Shown: piece by piece, positions 9,686 through 19,067 of the stretch
Layout of the letters: each line of letters begins with the position of its first letter
Position numbering within the stretch: position 1 is the stretch's first letter
Assembly (NCBI GenBank): GCA_963736425.1
Contig: CAVTOX010000003.1
Coordinates: 1-64,000, forward strand
Direction: 5' to 3'
Length of the DNA: 64,000 nucleotides
Source of the DNA: Prado023 sp963736425
GTDB lineage: Bacteria; Actinomycetota; Actinomycetes; S36-B12; CAIYMF01
Translations under genes and position numbers: made by a program
The notes under the pieces: model-generated
What the model saw: the letters and a program-made list of their open reading frames with translations, nothing else
What the model was told of the DNA's origin: nothing
The model's database searches: none

Positions 9686-10018
9686 AGCCCACTCGCCGGG
9701 ACCCGGGCGTCGACAGGCACACCGGGGGTGAGGATCATCACACCCTCGCGCAGTTTGGTCACCCGACCAACTGGGCATGAATCATGCGGGTCGCAACCCG
9801 GATGTACGAGGGGTCATCCGGGCGGCGACCCGCTCCCGTGCCCACAGCGGAGGGCCACGTGGCTGATCGGCTCCATCTCCACCGCCTGGACAGGTCCTGA
9901 CGCTCCCACCGGGGCGGCCGCGGGCAATCCTCGTGGCGGGTGGCGGCCTGGCTCCGCGCCCTGGCGCGCACGGCGACATTCCGGGCTCTACGCTTGCCCG
10001 ATCCGGGGAGGTGGGGTC
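9686..10018. other. Intergenic stretch without a recognisable gene
   Basis: These 333 bases separate the YhhN gene from the secreted protein. Apart from the hairpin at 9751-9773 and a GGGGAGG ribosome site at the right end, I see no coding, RNA or repeat signal. An open frame runs through it into the next gene, but its translation is Arg/Pro/Gly-rich and not protein-like. Confidence 0.5.
9751..9773 (+). terminator. Possible terminator hairpin after the YhhN gene
   Basis: TTGGTC (9755-9760) and GACCAA (9765-9770) pair across a four-base ACCC loop. The stem extends by CAG/CTG across a single bulged T. There is no T-tract. It lies 65 bases after the stop of the YhhN gene and could end that transcript. 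Confidence 0.4.
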
Positions 10019-10951
10019 ATGTCGACAGTTTTCGACGTTGTTCGTCCGCGGGCAGCGTGGGGGGTGGGCCTGGCTGCGTTCGCCCTGACTGTTGCGTCTC
10101 TCGTGGCTCCTGCCACGGCATCCCCGCCAACCCCGAGCGCGTCACCGGCGCGTGCCGCCGAGCTCCCCGGCGGCGGTACGCGGATCTTCGAGGGCAAGAG
10201 TTACGTGGCCCTCTACGGCCACCCCGGCTCCCGCGCCCTCGGGGTGCTCGGCGAGCAGGGCACGGCAGCGACAATCAAGCGCGCCAAGAAGGCGGCGGCG
10301 TCCTACCGTCCGCACACCACCCGGCGTGTGGTCCCAGCGCTGGAGATCATCGCGACCATCGCATCGCGCTCAGCGGGCGGCGACGGCGACTACTCGGCAG
10401 AATCCTCGGTCGCCAAGCTGCGCCCCTTGGTCGATGCGGCGGGTCGTGCCGGTGCCTACGTGGTACTCGACCTCCAGTCGGGCCGCTCCACCTTCCTGAG
10501 CCAGGCGAAGCGCTACCGCGAGCTGCTTCTGGAGCCGCACGTCGGACTTGCCCTCGACCCCGAGTGGAGGTTGAAGCCCGGTCAGCGCCACCTCAAGCAG
10601 ATCGGGTCGGTCAAGGCCTCGGAGATCAACGACGTCGTGGACTGGCTGGCCGACCTCACCCGCGACGCGGGCCTGCCCCAGAAGATGCTGCTGCTGCACC
10701 AGTTCCGGACGTCGATGATCACCAATCGGTCATCCCTGGACACCTCCCGCGACGAGCTGGCGATGGTCATCCAGATGGACGGACTGGGCTCCCAGCCGGC
10801 CAAGCGCTCCACATGGCGCGCACTGCGCCGCAACGCCCCGAAGGGGATCGCCTTCGGCTGGAAGAACTTCATCGACGAGGACCGCCCGATGCTCGGCCCC
10901 AAGCGGACCATGGCAATCAAGCCCGAGCCCCGCTGGGTGTCCTTCCAGTAG
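10019..10951 (+). CDS. Secreted protein of unknown function
   Basis: A 310-residue protein with a clear N-terminal export signal: short basic start, hydrophobic run (about residues 14-30, GVGLAAFALTVASLVAP) and an Ala-rich cleavage zone near residue 35. The mature part begins around GGGTRIFEGKSYVALYGHPG and alternates hydrophobic strands with helices. One stretch (AYVVLDLQSG ... HVGLALDPEWRL) reads like a TIM-barrel with acidic strand ends, so a glycosidase-like fold is possible, but I recognise no catalytic motif. The ATG at 10019 has GGGGAGG seven bases upstream. A strong hairpin follows the stop. No function is assigned. Confidence 0.75.
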   Translation: MSTVFDVVRPRAAWGVGLAAFALTVASLVAPATASPPTPSASPARAAELPGGGTRIFEGKSYVALYGHPGSRALGVLGEQGTAATIKRAKKAAASYRPHTTRRVVPALEIIATIASRSAGGDGDYSAESSVAKLRPLVDAAGRAGAYVVLDLQSGRSTFLSQAKRYRELLLEPHVGLALDPEWRLKPGQRHLKQIGSVKASEINDVVDWLADLTRDAGLPQKMLLLHQFRTSMITNRSSLDTSRDELAMVIQMDGLGSQPAKRSTWRALRRNAPKGIAFGWKNFIDEDRPMLGPKRTMAIKPEPRWVSFQ

Positions 10952-10989
10952 CCGCTGCGACGGGGTCCGTGGCGGCCGGCCCCAGAATC

Positions 10990-11035
10990 AATTCGGGTGG
11001 CTCTTGCTCAACTTCCAGCAGGAGCCACCCGAATT
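10990..11035. terminator. Strong bidirectional terminator hairpin
   Basis: A perfect 14-bp stem (10990-11003 with 11022-11035; arm AATTCGGGTGGCTC) encloses an 18-base loop. It lies between two convergent genes ending at 10951 (+) and 11054 (-), so it can serve both. No long T-run is seen on either side. Confidence 0.8.
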
Positions 11036-11053
11036 CGTGCAGGGCGACGCGCG

Positions 11054-12619
11054 TCAGCCGTGGGTGGGGAAGCCCAGGTTGATGCCGCCGTGGCTGGGGT
11101 CGAGCCAGCGCGAGGTGACGACCTTGCCGCGGGTGAAGAAGTGCACGCCCTCGGTGCCGTGGGCGTGGGTGTCGCCGAACAGGGAGGACTTCCAGCCGCC
11201 GAACGAGTAGTACGCCATCGGCACCGGGATCGGCACGTTGATGCCGATCATCCCGACCTCGACCTCGTCCTGGTATCGCCGGGCGGCACCGCCGTCGTTG
11301 GTGAAGATCGCGGTCCCGTTGCCGTACGGGTGGTCGTTGACCAGCTTCAGGGCGGCCTCGTAGGTGTCGACCCGCACAACGGAGAGGACCGGCCCGAAGA
11401 TCTCGTCGGTGTAGATGCTCATGTCCGGGGTGACGTTGTCGAACAGCGTCGGCCCGAGCCAGAAGCCGTCGGCGTCGCCGTCGACGACCGGGTTGCGCCC
11501 GTCCACGACCAGGGTCGCACCCGCCGCCTCACCGGCGTCCACGTAGGAGGCCACCTTGTCCCGGTGGACGCCTGTGACCAGCGGGCCCATGTCGCAGCCG
11601 CGCCTGCCGTCACCGGTGCGCAGCGTGGCCATCCGCTCGGCGATCTTGGCCACCAGCGGGTCCGCACAGTCGCCCACGGCCACCAGCGCGGAGATCGCCA
11701 TGCAGCGCTCCCCGGCCGAGCCGAACCCGGCGTTGACCGCGGCGTCGGCAGCCAGGTCGAGGTCCGCGTCGGGCAGGACGACCATGTGGTTCTTCGCCCC
11801 GCCGAGGGCCTGGACGCGCTTGCCGTGCGCGGTGCCGGTCTCGTAGACGTACGTGGCGATGGGCGTCGAGCCCACGAAGGAGATCGCCTTCACGTCCGGG
11901 TGGGTCAGCAGCGCGTCGACGGCCACCTTGTCGCCGTGCACGACGTTGAAGACTCCGTCGGGCAGGCCCGCTTCCTTCCAGAGCTCGGCGATGAAGTTGG
12001 CCGAGCTCGGGTCCTTCTCGCTGGGCTTGACGATCACCGTGTTGCCCGCGGCGATGGCGATCGGGAAGAACCACATCGGGACCATCGCCGGGAAGTTGAA
12101 CGGCGAGATGATGCCGACCACGCCGAGTGGCTTGCGCATCGAGTAGACGTCCACGCTGCTCGAGACACCTGACGAGTAGCCGCCCTTGAGCAGGTGCGCG
12201 ATGCCACAGGCGAACTCCACGACCTCCAGTCCGCGGGTGACCTCGCCGAGGGCGTCGGAGAGCACCTTGCCGTGCTCCTCGGTGATGATCGCGGCCAGAT
12301 CCTCCTTGCGCTCGTTGAGCAGCTCGCGGAAGGTGAACATGACCTGGGTACGCCTCGTCAGCGAGGTGGTGCCCCACCCGGCGAACGCCGCCTTCGCTGC
12401 GGCGACGGCCTCATCCATGATCCGGATCGAGGCGAAGTCGACGGTGCCGCTGACCTTGCCGGTGGCCGGGTCGTAGATGTCGCCACTGCGCTCCGGGTCG
12501 ATGAAGTCGACCGCCTTGTCACGCAGCGCGCTCAGCGCCGCACCGACCTTGTCGGCGGGGACCTCGGCCTCGGTGGCGACGTAGGGTGCGCCGTTGATCC
12601 AGTGGGTGACGTGCTTCAT
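11054..12619 (-). CDS. mmsA: Methylmalonate-semialdehyde dehydrogenase (CoA-acylating)
   Basis: A 521-residue aldehyde dehydrogenase that converts methylmalonate semialdehyde (valine, thymine) or malonate semialdehyde (beta-alanine, polyamine breakdown) to propionyl- or acetyl-CoA with loss of CO2. Family marks are HWINGAPY at the start, SPFNFPAMVPMWFFP, LGGAKNHMVVLPDADLD, GERCMAIS with the catalytic cysteine, and EIFGPVL. It carries an extra segment near residues 28-50 (ALSALRDKAVDFIDPERSGD) before the usual DPATG motif, making it slightly longer than typical. The ATG at 12617-12619 has AGAGG upstream. It is followed by a terminator shared with the convergent secreted-protein gene and preceded by a PuuB-like oxidoreductase on the same strand. 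Confidence 0.9.
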   Translation of the reverse strand: MKHVTHWINGAPYVATEAEVPADKVGAALSALRDKAVDFIDPERSGDIYDPATGKVSGTVDFASIRIMDEAVAAAKAAFAGWGTTSLTRRTQVMFTFRELLNERKEDLAAIITEEHGKVLSDALGEVTRGLEVVEFACGIAHLLKGGYSSGVSSSVDVYSMRKPLGVVGIISPFNFPAMVPMWFFPIAIAAGNTVIVKPSEKDPSSANFIAELWKEAGLPDGVFNVVHGDKVAVDALLTHPDVKAISFVGSTPIATYVYETGTAHGKRVQALGGAKNHMVVLPDADLDLAADAAVNAGFGSAGERCMAISALVAVGDCADPLVAKIAERMATLRTGDGRRGCDMGPLVTGVHRDKVASYVDAGEAAGATLVVDGRNPVVDGDADGFWLGPTLFDNVTPDMSIYTDEIFGPVLSVVRVDTYEAALKLVNDHPYGNGTAIFTNDGGAARRYQDEVEVGMIGINVPIPVPMAYYSFGGWKSSLFGDTHAHGTEGVHFFTRGKVVTSRWLDPSHGGINLGFPTHG

Positions 12620-12699
12620 GAGTGCCTCTCAGTTCGCGGTCTGGGGGTCGGTCGGTGCAGCGGGATTGGTCGTGGGCTCGGGGATGTTCCCAGTGTCGG

Positions 12700-14133
12700 T
12701 CATGAGTCGAAGCCGAGTCCCATCCGGTCCAGGGTGCGCAACCACACGTTGCGCCGGCCACCGGAGTTGTCGGCGCGGTCCAGCGACCACCGGGTCAGCC
12801 CGACTGCGGGGCTGCGAAACGGCTCAGGCGGGAACGGGATCGGCTTCGTGCCCACCATCGTCAACCGGGTCCGCTCGGTGTCAGCTCCGGCGAGCAGGTC
12901 GAGCATCACCTGGGCCCCGAAGCGCGTGGCGCCGACCCCCAGGCCGGTGTACCCGACGCTGTAGGCCACGCGGCCACCCATCGCCGTGCCCCAGAAGGCG
13001 CTGAACCGGGAGCACGTGTCGATCGCCCCACCCCACGCATGCGAGAAACGCAGGCCCTCGAGCTGGGGGAAGGTCTCGAAGAAGTTCTCGGCAAGCACCG
13101 CACTTGTGGCGTCGTCGCGGTTGAGCGCCGGGTTCATCTGGCTGCCGTAGTGGTACATGGCCTCGAAGCCGCCCCAGAGCAGCCGTCCGTCGGCCGTGGG
13201 CCGGGTGTAGTGGAACTGGTTGTTGCTGTCGCCCACGCCGCCGCGGAAGGCCCATCCGATGCTGTCCCACTGCGCAGCCGTGAGGGGCTCGGTCATCAGC
13301 GCATAGTCGTACACGGGAATGACGTACGGCCGGACGCGACGCAGGAGGTTGGGGGACGCACTGGTCCCGAGGGCTACCTGCCGCGCGCGCACCGTGGCGT
13401 GCGGCGTGCGCACCTCGACGCCGGAGCCAGTCGACTCCAACCCGGTCGCCGGCGAGTGCTCATGCACCCGCACGCCCAGGCAGCGCACGACCCGTGCCAG
13501 CTCCCAGCTCAGCTTCGCCGGATCAACGAGGGCGACGCCGTCGCGATTCAGGACGCTTCCCCGGTACAGGGGCGAGCCCACCATCGCGCGGGTCGCCGGC
13601 CCGTCGAGGAACTCCAGGTCCTCACCGAACGGAGCCACCAGCCCCGGGAGCTCCGCGAGCTCAGCCACCTGGTAGTCCTCAGTGGCGACGTCGAGCTCTC
13701 CGGTCCGGGCGAAGTCGACGTCCATGCCATAACGGGCGATCGTCGCCTCGATCGCGTCGAGGTTGGCCTGGCCCTGGCGGGTCAGCTCCACCATCTCATC
13801 CGGCCAACGCGACAGCCCATTGCTGAAGCCGTGGGTGATGGAGGCAGCCATGAACCCACCGTTGCGACCCGAGGCTCCCTCGGCGATCCGGTCGCCCTCG
13901 AGGACGAGGACCTCCAGACTGGGATCGGCCTCCTTGGCCAGCAGGGCGGTCCACATGCCGGTGTAGCCACCGCCCACGATGACCAGGTCGGCGGCGGTGT
14001 CGGCGACCAGGGCCGCGGTGGGGTCCGGCCGCTCCGGACGGTCCAGCCAGAAGGGGGCATGCGTGACGTCGGCCAGCGCGCTTCGTGAGGACGGCCTGAT
14101 CCGGGTACGTGAGTACGGCACCAGATATCGCAC
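12700..14133 (-). CDS. FAD-dependent oxidoreductase, gamma-glutamylputrescine oxidase-like (PuuB family)
   Basis: A 477-residue DAO-family flavoprotein. The dinucleotide site is LVIVGGGYTGMWTALLAKE, followed by ASGRNGGF, typical of PuuB/glycine-oxidase-like enzymes that oxidise secondary or N-substituted amines to an aldehyde and H2O2. The C-terminal part includes FSHAWGGAIDTCSRF and GYTGLGVGATRFGAQ, usual FAD contacts. The start is taken as GTG at 14133; a GTG four codons later is also possible, and neither has a strong ribosome site. It lies 80 bases upstream of mmsA on the same strand. The gamma-glutamyl substrate is inferred from family and context: the cognate ligase PuuA is not in the window, so another amine is possible. 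It has a paralogue at 28875. Confidence 0.8.
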   Translation of the reverse strand: MRYLVPYSRTRIRPSSRSALADVTHAPFWLDRPERPDPTAALVADTAADLVIVGGGYTGMWTALLAKEADPSLEVLVLEGDRIAEGASGRNGGFMAASITHGFSNGLSRWPDEMVELTRQGQANLDAIEATIARYGMDVDFARTGELDVATEDYQVAELAELPGLVAPFGEDLEFLDGPATRAMVGSPLYRGSVLNRDGVALVDPAKLSWELARVVRCLGVRVHEHSPATGLESTGSGVEVRTPHATVRARQVALGTSASPNLLRRVRPYVIPVYDYALMTEPLTAAQWDSIGWAFRGGVGDSNNQFHYTRPTADGRLLWGGFEAMYHYGSQMNPALNRDDATSAVLAENFFETFPQLEGLRFSHAWGGAIDTCSRFSAFWGTAMGGRVAYSVGYTGLGVGATRFGAQVMLDLLAGADTERTRLTMVGTKPIPFPPEPFRSPAVGLTRWSLDRADNSGGRRNVWLRTLDRMGLGFDS

Positions 14134-14362
14134 TCCAAGTCAGCCGCCCCGGGTCCTCCGGACGATACGGCCGCGCGGTCGGTGAGCGAACGCCACCCGG
14201 TGAACCGCAGCCCCTGAAGTGTAGCGGCGACCACTCGACAACGCCGCCTCGTGCTGGCGCGGTCCCCGCCTGACCCGGGACCCGCCGCGGCGCAGCCCGA
14301 TCCACTAGATTGGCGCAAGTCCACATCACGCGCCGAGCGCCCGTGCAGACGGGAGGTGCCCC

Positions 14363-15970
14363 ATGTCCGAGCCCACAGTGGGGTCACCCCTGTCGATGCA
14401 CGACCCCCGGCAGGTCGGGCCGTGGACGATCCACTCACGGCTGGGCGCTGGGGGTATGGGCGTGGTCTTCTACGCGTCCGCACCCGGGTACGAGGGTGCG
14501 GCGCTGAAGGTCATCCGACCCGGCCTGCTCGACGCCCCCGCCACCCGCGACCGCTTCCGCCGGGAGGTCGCGATCCTGAGCTCGGTGCGCGACGCGCACA
14601 TCAGCGAGTTCCTCGCCGCTGACCTCGAGTCGGAACCGGCGTGGCTGGCGATCGAGTACGTGAGCGGGCCGACGCTGCGTGATGAGATCTCCGACAACGG
14701 CCCCCTGTCCGAGGACGAGTGGTGGAAGCTCGCTCGCGGCATGGCCCAGGCCCTGGCCGTCCTCGACAAGCACCGGATCACCCATCGGGACCTCAAGCCG
14801 GGCAACGTCATCCTCGGTGAGCACGGCCCGGAGCTGATCGACTTCGGGATCGCGCACCCAGAGGACGCCACGTCGCTCACGGCCACGGGACTGGTCACCG
14901 GCAGCCCCGCGTGGCTCTCCCCCGAGCAGGCGACCCTGGAGCCCACGGGACCGCCCAGCGACATCTTCGCCCTCGGCTCCCTTCTTGCCTACGCCGCGAC
15001 CGGGCGGCCCCCGTTCGGTGAGGGGGCGTCGGTTGCCGTCCTGATGAGCATCGCCACGCGCGAGCCGGACCTCGTCGGCATCGACCCCAATCGTTCGGCC
15101 CTGCTGCAGCGGATGCTGGCCAAGGACCCCGCCCGCCGCCCGACCGCCCGCCAGGTGCTGGACCGGCTCCGCGGCAGCACCACCGGCGGAACCACCCTGA
15201 CCGACACCCCGGAGCCGACGATCGCCGTGGGCGCCCCAGGTTCGGGAGTCGCTGTCTCGCTCGCGGGACCCCCGACCACCTCCCCTGCACCACCACCCGC
15301 CGCAGCCGCCGACCTCGTCGCACCCGCGCCCGCGTCGCCCGCGTCGCCCGCGTCGTCGATCATCGCGGGCGGGGTGAGTGCACCCGTGGCCCGCGCCGCT
15401 GCGGCCCCTGCCTCGGACCAGACGCTGGTCGCGCCGCCGGTGGGCACCGCACCTGCCCCGCCTCCGGCCCGGCCGCGGACAGCCGGCAACCCCCGGGTCG
15501 TCGGCCCGCGGACGGCTGCCGCCCAACAGCGTCGGTCCACGCGCCGGCGCGTCCTGGTGGGTCTGCTCGTCGGGCTGGTGCTGATCGTCGGCGGCTGGTT
15601 CGTCGTCCAGGCCCTGGGGGGCGATTCGACCAGCGGAGGGTCGGGCAGCTCAACGGGCGCGCCTCCCTCCGCCGCGGACGCACCCCCGGCCCCGGCAAAG
15701 GACCAGCTCAAGGATGGCGACTGGCTCCTGGCGACCTACCGGTACGACAACACTGCGGACGGCCTGGTCGTCTCGGGGACGGTGCGCAACACCGGAGGCG
15801 ACACGGCCTCAGCCGACCTCACCACCTGGGTCTACCTGGGTGAGGAGTCCCTGGGGTCGGTCTCGACGACGGTGACGGACGTCCCCGCTGGGGAGACCGT
15901 CCGGGTCACGATGAAGGGTGACGCGGTCTGGAAGAAGGGCCCGAAGGTCGTCCTGCTCCAGGCGTCCTGA
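14363..15970 (+). CDS. Transmembrane serine/threonine protein kinase
   Basis: A 535-residue protein. The kinase domain spans about residues 18-270: GAGGMGVVF glycine loop, AALKVI lysine, HRDLKPGN catalytic loop, LIDFGIAHP metal-binding loop, SPAWLSPEQA activation segment. A Pro/Ala-rich linker (about 275-390) leads to a single membrane helix near 395-416 (RRRVLVGLLVGLVLIVGGWFVV). An extracytoplasmic domain of about 115 residues follows, with a beta-rich end resembling FxLYD/DUF-type ligand folds and no PASTA repeats. All kinase catalytic residues are present. It stands alone between the divergent PuuB-like gene and the convergent PotC gene. The signal sensed is unknown. Confidence 0.88.
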   Translation: MSEPTVGSPLSMHDPRQVGPWTIHSRLGAGGMGVVFYASAPGYEGAALKVIRPGLLDAPATRDRFRREVAILSSVRDAHISEFLAADLESEPAWLAIEYVSGPTLRDEISDNGPLSEDEWWKLARGMAQALAVLDKHRITHRDLKPGNVILGEHGPELIDFGIAHPEDATSLTATGLVTGSPAWLSPEQATLEPTGPPSDIFALGSLLAYAATGRPPFGEGASVAVLMSIATREPDLVGIDPNRSALLQRMLAKDPARRPTARQVLDRLRGSTTGGTTLTDTPEPTIAVGAPGSGVAVSLAGPPTTSPAPPPAAAADLVAPAPASPASPASSIIAGGVSAPVARAAAAPASDQTLVAPPVGTAPAPPPARPRTAGNPRVVGPRTAAAQQRRSTRRRVLVGLLVGLVLIVGGWFVVQALGGDSTSGGSGSSTGAPPSAADAPPAPAKDQLKDGDWLLATYRYDNTADGLVVSGTVRNTGGDTASADLTTWVYLGEESLGSVSTTVTDVPAGETVRVTMKGDAVWKKGPKVVLLQAS

Positions 15971-16019
15971 CCGTTCACCACACCGGCCCCGCGGGAGGCA
16001 ACGACCTATCGGGACCCGA

Positions 16020-16898
16020 TCACGCCTTGACGCGTCGGCGACGCGCTCCGGCCACCTGCGCCACGAGCACGATCGCCAGTGCGCCGAAGAACATGATCGA
16101 GGCGATCACGTTGACCTGGGGCGGGATGCCACGCTGCGCTGCGCCCCAGATGTACATCGGGAACGTCACCGTCGAGCCGGAGTTGAAGTTCGTGATGATG
16201 AAGTCGTCGAAGGACAGGGAGAACGCCAGCAGCGCCGCGCCGAAGATGCCCGGAGCGACCAGGGGCAGGGTGACGTAGCGGAAGGTCGCCTTCTCGTCGG
16301 CGTAGAGGTCCATCGAGGCCTGCTCCAGCCGCGGGTCCAGGCCGGACAGGCGTGCCTTCACGGTCACCACCACGAAGCTGATGACGAACATGATGTGCGC
16401 GATGAGGATGGTCCAGAAGCCCAGCGGCATCTGCCACGATCCCCAGTACATGTTCAGGAACAGGGCCAGCAGCGAGGAGCCGAGCACGACCTCGGCGGTG
16501 GCCATCGGCAGGAAGATGAGCAGGTTCGTCGCAGACCTGCCCGTGAACCGATGGCGAACCAGCGCGAAGGAGATCATCGTGCCGAGGATCGTTCCCACGA
16601 TGGTCGCGAAGAGGGCGATGGTGGCACTCACCCCCACCGAACGGCAGATCGTGGGGTCCTTGCAGATGTTCAGCCAGGCCTCGAGGGAGAACTCGTTCCA
16701 GCGGGTGTTCGTGCGCCCGATCGGACTGTTGAAGGAGAACAGCACCACGACCGCTACCGGGAGGAACATGTAGATCAGGGCGAGTGCGGAGTAGATCGCC
16801 AGGGCGTGCTCCCGGATCCACCGCACGGTGCGCTGGGTGCCGGACTCCTGGGCGGGCGGGGCGTCGAGCAGGGCCGGATCCAACTGGTTGGTGGCCAT
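16020..16898 (-). CDS. potC: Spermidine/putrescine ABC transporter permease PotC
   Basis: A 292-residue inner-membrane permease with six expected transmembrane helices. The cytoplasmic EAA loop is visible as EQASMDLYADEKATFRYVTLPLVAPG, which docks on the PotA ATPase. FLPVAVVVLFSFN near the start and SLSFDDFIITNF near the end are characteristic of PotC. Its ATG overlaps the stop of potB by one or more bases (ATGA at 16895-16898), indicating translational coupling. It is the last gene of the ALDH-potD-potA-potB-potC operon and ends 49 bases from the convergent kinase gene. Confidence 0.92.
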   Translation of the reverse strand: MATNQLDPALLDAPPAQESGTQRTVRWIREHALAIYSALALIYMFLPVAVVVLFSFNSPIGRTNTRWNEFSLEAWLNICKDPTICRSVGVSATIALFATIVGTILGTMISFALVRHRFTGRSATNLLIFLPMATAEVVLGSSLLALFLNMYWGSWQMPLGFWTILIAHIMFVISFVVVTVKARLSGLDPRLEQASMDLYADEKATFRYVTLPLVAPGIFGAALLAFSLSFDDFIITNFNSGSTVTFPMYIWGAAQRGIPPQVNVIASIMFFGALAIVLVAQVAGARRRRVKA

Positions 16899-17839
16899 CA
16901 GAGCAGGTCCTCCGTCCCGGCACGCCGGACATAGATCGTGACGAGGATCAGGATCGAGGCCATGAGCAGGAAGCTCAGCGCCGAGGCGATCGGGTAGTCG
17001 CGCACGATGATGAACTGGCTGTCGATGACCGAGCCGATCATCCGGTCGTTGGTGGAGCCCAGCAGCTTGGCGTTGATGTAGTCACCGGTGGCGGGGATGA
17101 AGGTCAGCAGCGTCCCCGCCACGACCCCGGGCAGGGACAGCGGCCAGATCACCTTGCGGAACGTGGTGAAGGGCGTCGCGTAGAGGTCGGCGCCCGCCTC
17201 CGCCAGACGCGGGTCGATCTTGTCCAGGGCGGCGTACAGGGGCAGGATCATGAAGGGCAGGAAGTTGTACGTGATGCCCGTGACCACCGCGATCGGCGTG
17301 TTGAGGATCCGGTCCTGCGGCAGGAGGCCCAGGGCATTCATCGTCTGCACGATGAACCCCTCGTCGGCCAGGATCGTCTTCCACGCATAGGTGCGGATCA
17401 GGAACGACGCGAAGAACGGCGCCACCACGAGCACCAGGAGCAGCGTCTTGTACTTCCCCGACCGGAACGCGATGAAGTAGGCCAGCGGGTAGGCGATCAG
17501 CAGCGCCAGGAGGGTTGCGGCTCCCGCGTACACGAACGAGCGCAGGAACTGCTCGCCGTAGCGGCTCAGCGCCTCGGAGTAGTTCGCGAAGTCCCATGCG
17601 AAGTAGTAGCCGTCGTCGGGGTTCTCGCTGACCGGCGACTGGAGCGACGTGGACAGCAGCGAGAACAGCGGGACCAGGAAGAAGACCGTCAACCACGCCA
17701 TACCGGGAAGCAGCAGCCAGTACGGGGTGGCTCGCGACGAGCGCAGGCCCTTGGCCGGGCTGGCAACAGCGGGCAGGTCGAGGTTCTGCGTCTCGTTCAG
17801 GTAGGTGTCGACCGCACTTCCCGAGGCCGGGATCTGCAT
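16898..17839 (-). CDS. potB: Spermidine/putrescine ABC transporter permease PotB
   Basis: A 313-residue permease with six predicted membrane helices after a cytoplasmic N-terminal tail of about 35 residues. The EAA loop reads EAGADLYATPFTTFRKVIWP. The segment WLTVFFLVPLFSLLSTSLQS is typical of the first helix of this subfamily. It starts four bases after the potA stop and overlaps potC by four bases. With PotC it forms the channel that admits polyamines delivered by PotD. Confidence 0.92.
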   Translation of the reverse strand: MQIPASGSAVDTYLNETQNLDLPAVASPAKGLRSSRATPYWLLLPGMAWLTVFFLVPLFSLLSTSLQSPVSENPDDGYYFAWDFANYSEALSRYGEQFLRSFVYAGAATLLALLIAYPLAYFIAFRSGKYKTLLLVLVVAPFFASFLIRTYAWKTILADEGFIVQTMNALGLLPQDRILNTPIAVVTGITYNFLPFMILPLYAALDKIDPRLAEAGADLYATPFTTFRKVIWPLSLPGVVAGTLLTFIPATGDYINAKLLGSTNDRMIGSVIDSQFIIVRDYPIASALSFLLMASILILVTIYVRRAGTEDLL

Positions 17840-17842
17840 CGA

Positions 17843-19042
17843 TCAGCCCCCCGCAACCGGGGTCGGGGCGACGCCGGCCTCGGCGTCGGCTGCCGTGTAG
17901 TGCCCGACCTCGAGCAGGTCCTCCTCGATCCCGGCGTTCACGTTCGCCCCGCCGTCGAAGCCGAAGGAGTGGCTGGGCTCCCAGGACATCTCCACCGTCT
18001 CACCCACCCGGGGACGGTCGCCCGCGCTCATGTTCTGCTCGAAGGCGATGAGCTCCTGTCCCCACGGGGTTGCCACGAGGTACTGGGTCGAGACCCCGAA
18101 GAACGAGGCATCGGTGATGACTCCGCTCACGGTGTTGCGCCCCTCAGGTGACTGTGCGCCCGCCCGGTGCAGGTGCAGCTTCTCCGGACGCACCCCGATG
18201 ATCACGCGGTCGGAGGTCGAGTTCAGCTTCTCGGCCGGGAGGGTGAGCACCTGGCCGAACGCACGGACGCTCACCTGCTCGCCGCGCTCGATGACCTTCC
18301 CGGGGATCAGGTTCGACTGGCCGAGGAAGTTGGCCGCGAACGCCGTGTGGGGCGTGTCGTAGATCTCCTGCGGGGCACCCATCTGCTCGATCCGTCCCGA
18401 GTTCATCACCGCGATGGTGTCAGCCATCGTCATGGCCTCCTCCTGGTCGTGGGTGACGTGCACGAAGGTGATGCCCACCTCGGTCTGGATCCGCTTGAGC
18501 TCGATCTGCATCTGGCGGCGCAGCTTGAGGTCCAGGGCACCAAGGGGCTCATCGAGGAGCAGGACATCGGGACGGTTGATCAGGGCGCGGGCCACCGCGA
18601 CGCGCTGCTGCTGGCCGCCGGACATCTGGGCCGGCTTGCGCCGGGCCATCGGCGCGAGCTCCACGAGCTCGAGCATCTCGTTGACCTTGGCCTCGACGTT
18701 CTTCTCCCCGCGGCGGCGCAAGCCGAACGCCACATTCTCGAATATGTCCATGTGCGGGAAGAGCGCGTAGGACTGGAAGACCGTGTTGACGGGCCGCTTG
18801 TAGGGCCGCAACGAGGTGATGTCCCTCTCGCCCACCCGGATCATGCCGGCGGTCGGGATCTCGAGGCCGGCGACCATCCGCAGGGTCGTGGTCTTGCCAC
18901 AGCCGGACGGGCCCAGGAGGGCGAAGAAGGAGCCCGCCGGGATGGTCAGCGACAGGTCATCGACCGCGTTGTGGTCGCCATAGGTCTTGGTCAGGCGGAC
19001 CAGGTGCAGGTCCTCGACCCTCTTCGGGGCTTCGGTGGCCAT
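17843..19042 (-). CDS. potA: Spermidine/putrescine ABC transporter ATPase PotA
   Basis: A 399-residue ATPase. Walker A is GPSGCGKTT (near residue 40), the Q-loop is VFQSYALFPH, the signature is MSGGQQQRVAVARAL (M replacing the usual L), Walker B is LLLDEPLGALD and the switch is HVTHDQEEA. The last 150 residues form the TOBE-like regulatory domain. The ATG at 19042 is preceded by a GGAGGAGC ribosome site. It sits 25 bases after potD and four before potB, so the operon is tightly packed. Confidence 0.94.
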   Translation of the reverse strand: MATEAPKRVEDLHLVRLTKTYGDHNAVDDLSLTIPAGSFFALLGPSGCGKTTTLRMVAGLEIPTAGMIRVGERDITSLRPYKRPVNTVFQSYALFPHMDIFENVAFGLRRRGEKNVEAKVNEMLELVELAPMARRKPAQMSGGQQQRVAVARALINRPDVLLLDEPLGALDLKLRRQMQIELKRIQTEVGITFVHVTHDQEEAMTMADTIAVMNSGRIEQMGAPQEIYDTPHTAFAANFLGQSNLIPGKVIERGEQVSVRAFGQVLTLPAEKLNSTSDRVIIGVRPEKLHLHRAGAQSPEGRNTVSGVITDASFFGVSTQYLVATPWGQELIAFEQNMSAGDRPRVGETVEMSWEPSHSFGFDGGANVNAGIEEDLLEVGHYTAADAEAGVAPTPVAGG

Positions 19043-19067
19043 CGTGGTGCTCCTCCGGGTCGGATGC

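Noticed and set aside
9686..10018. A small gene or RNA in the 333-base gap
   Set aside because: No start with ribosome site, no conserved-looking peptide and no extended RNA structure beyond one short hairpin.
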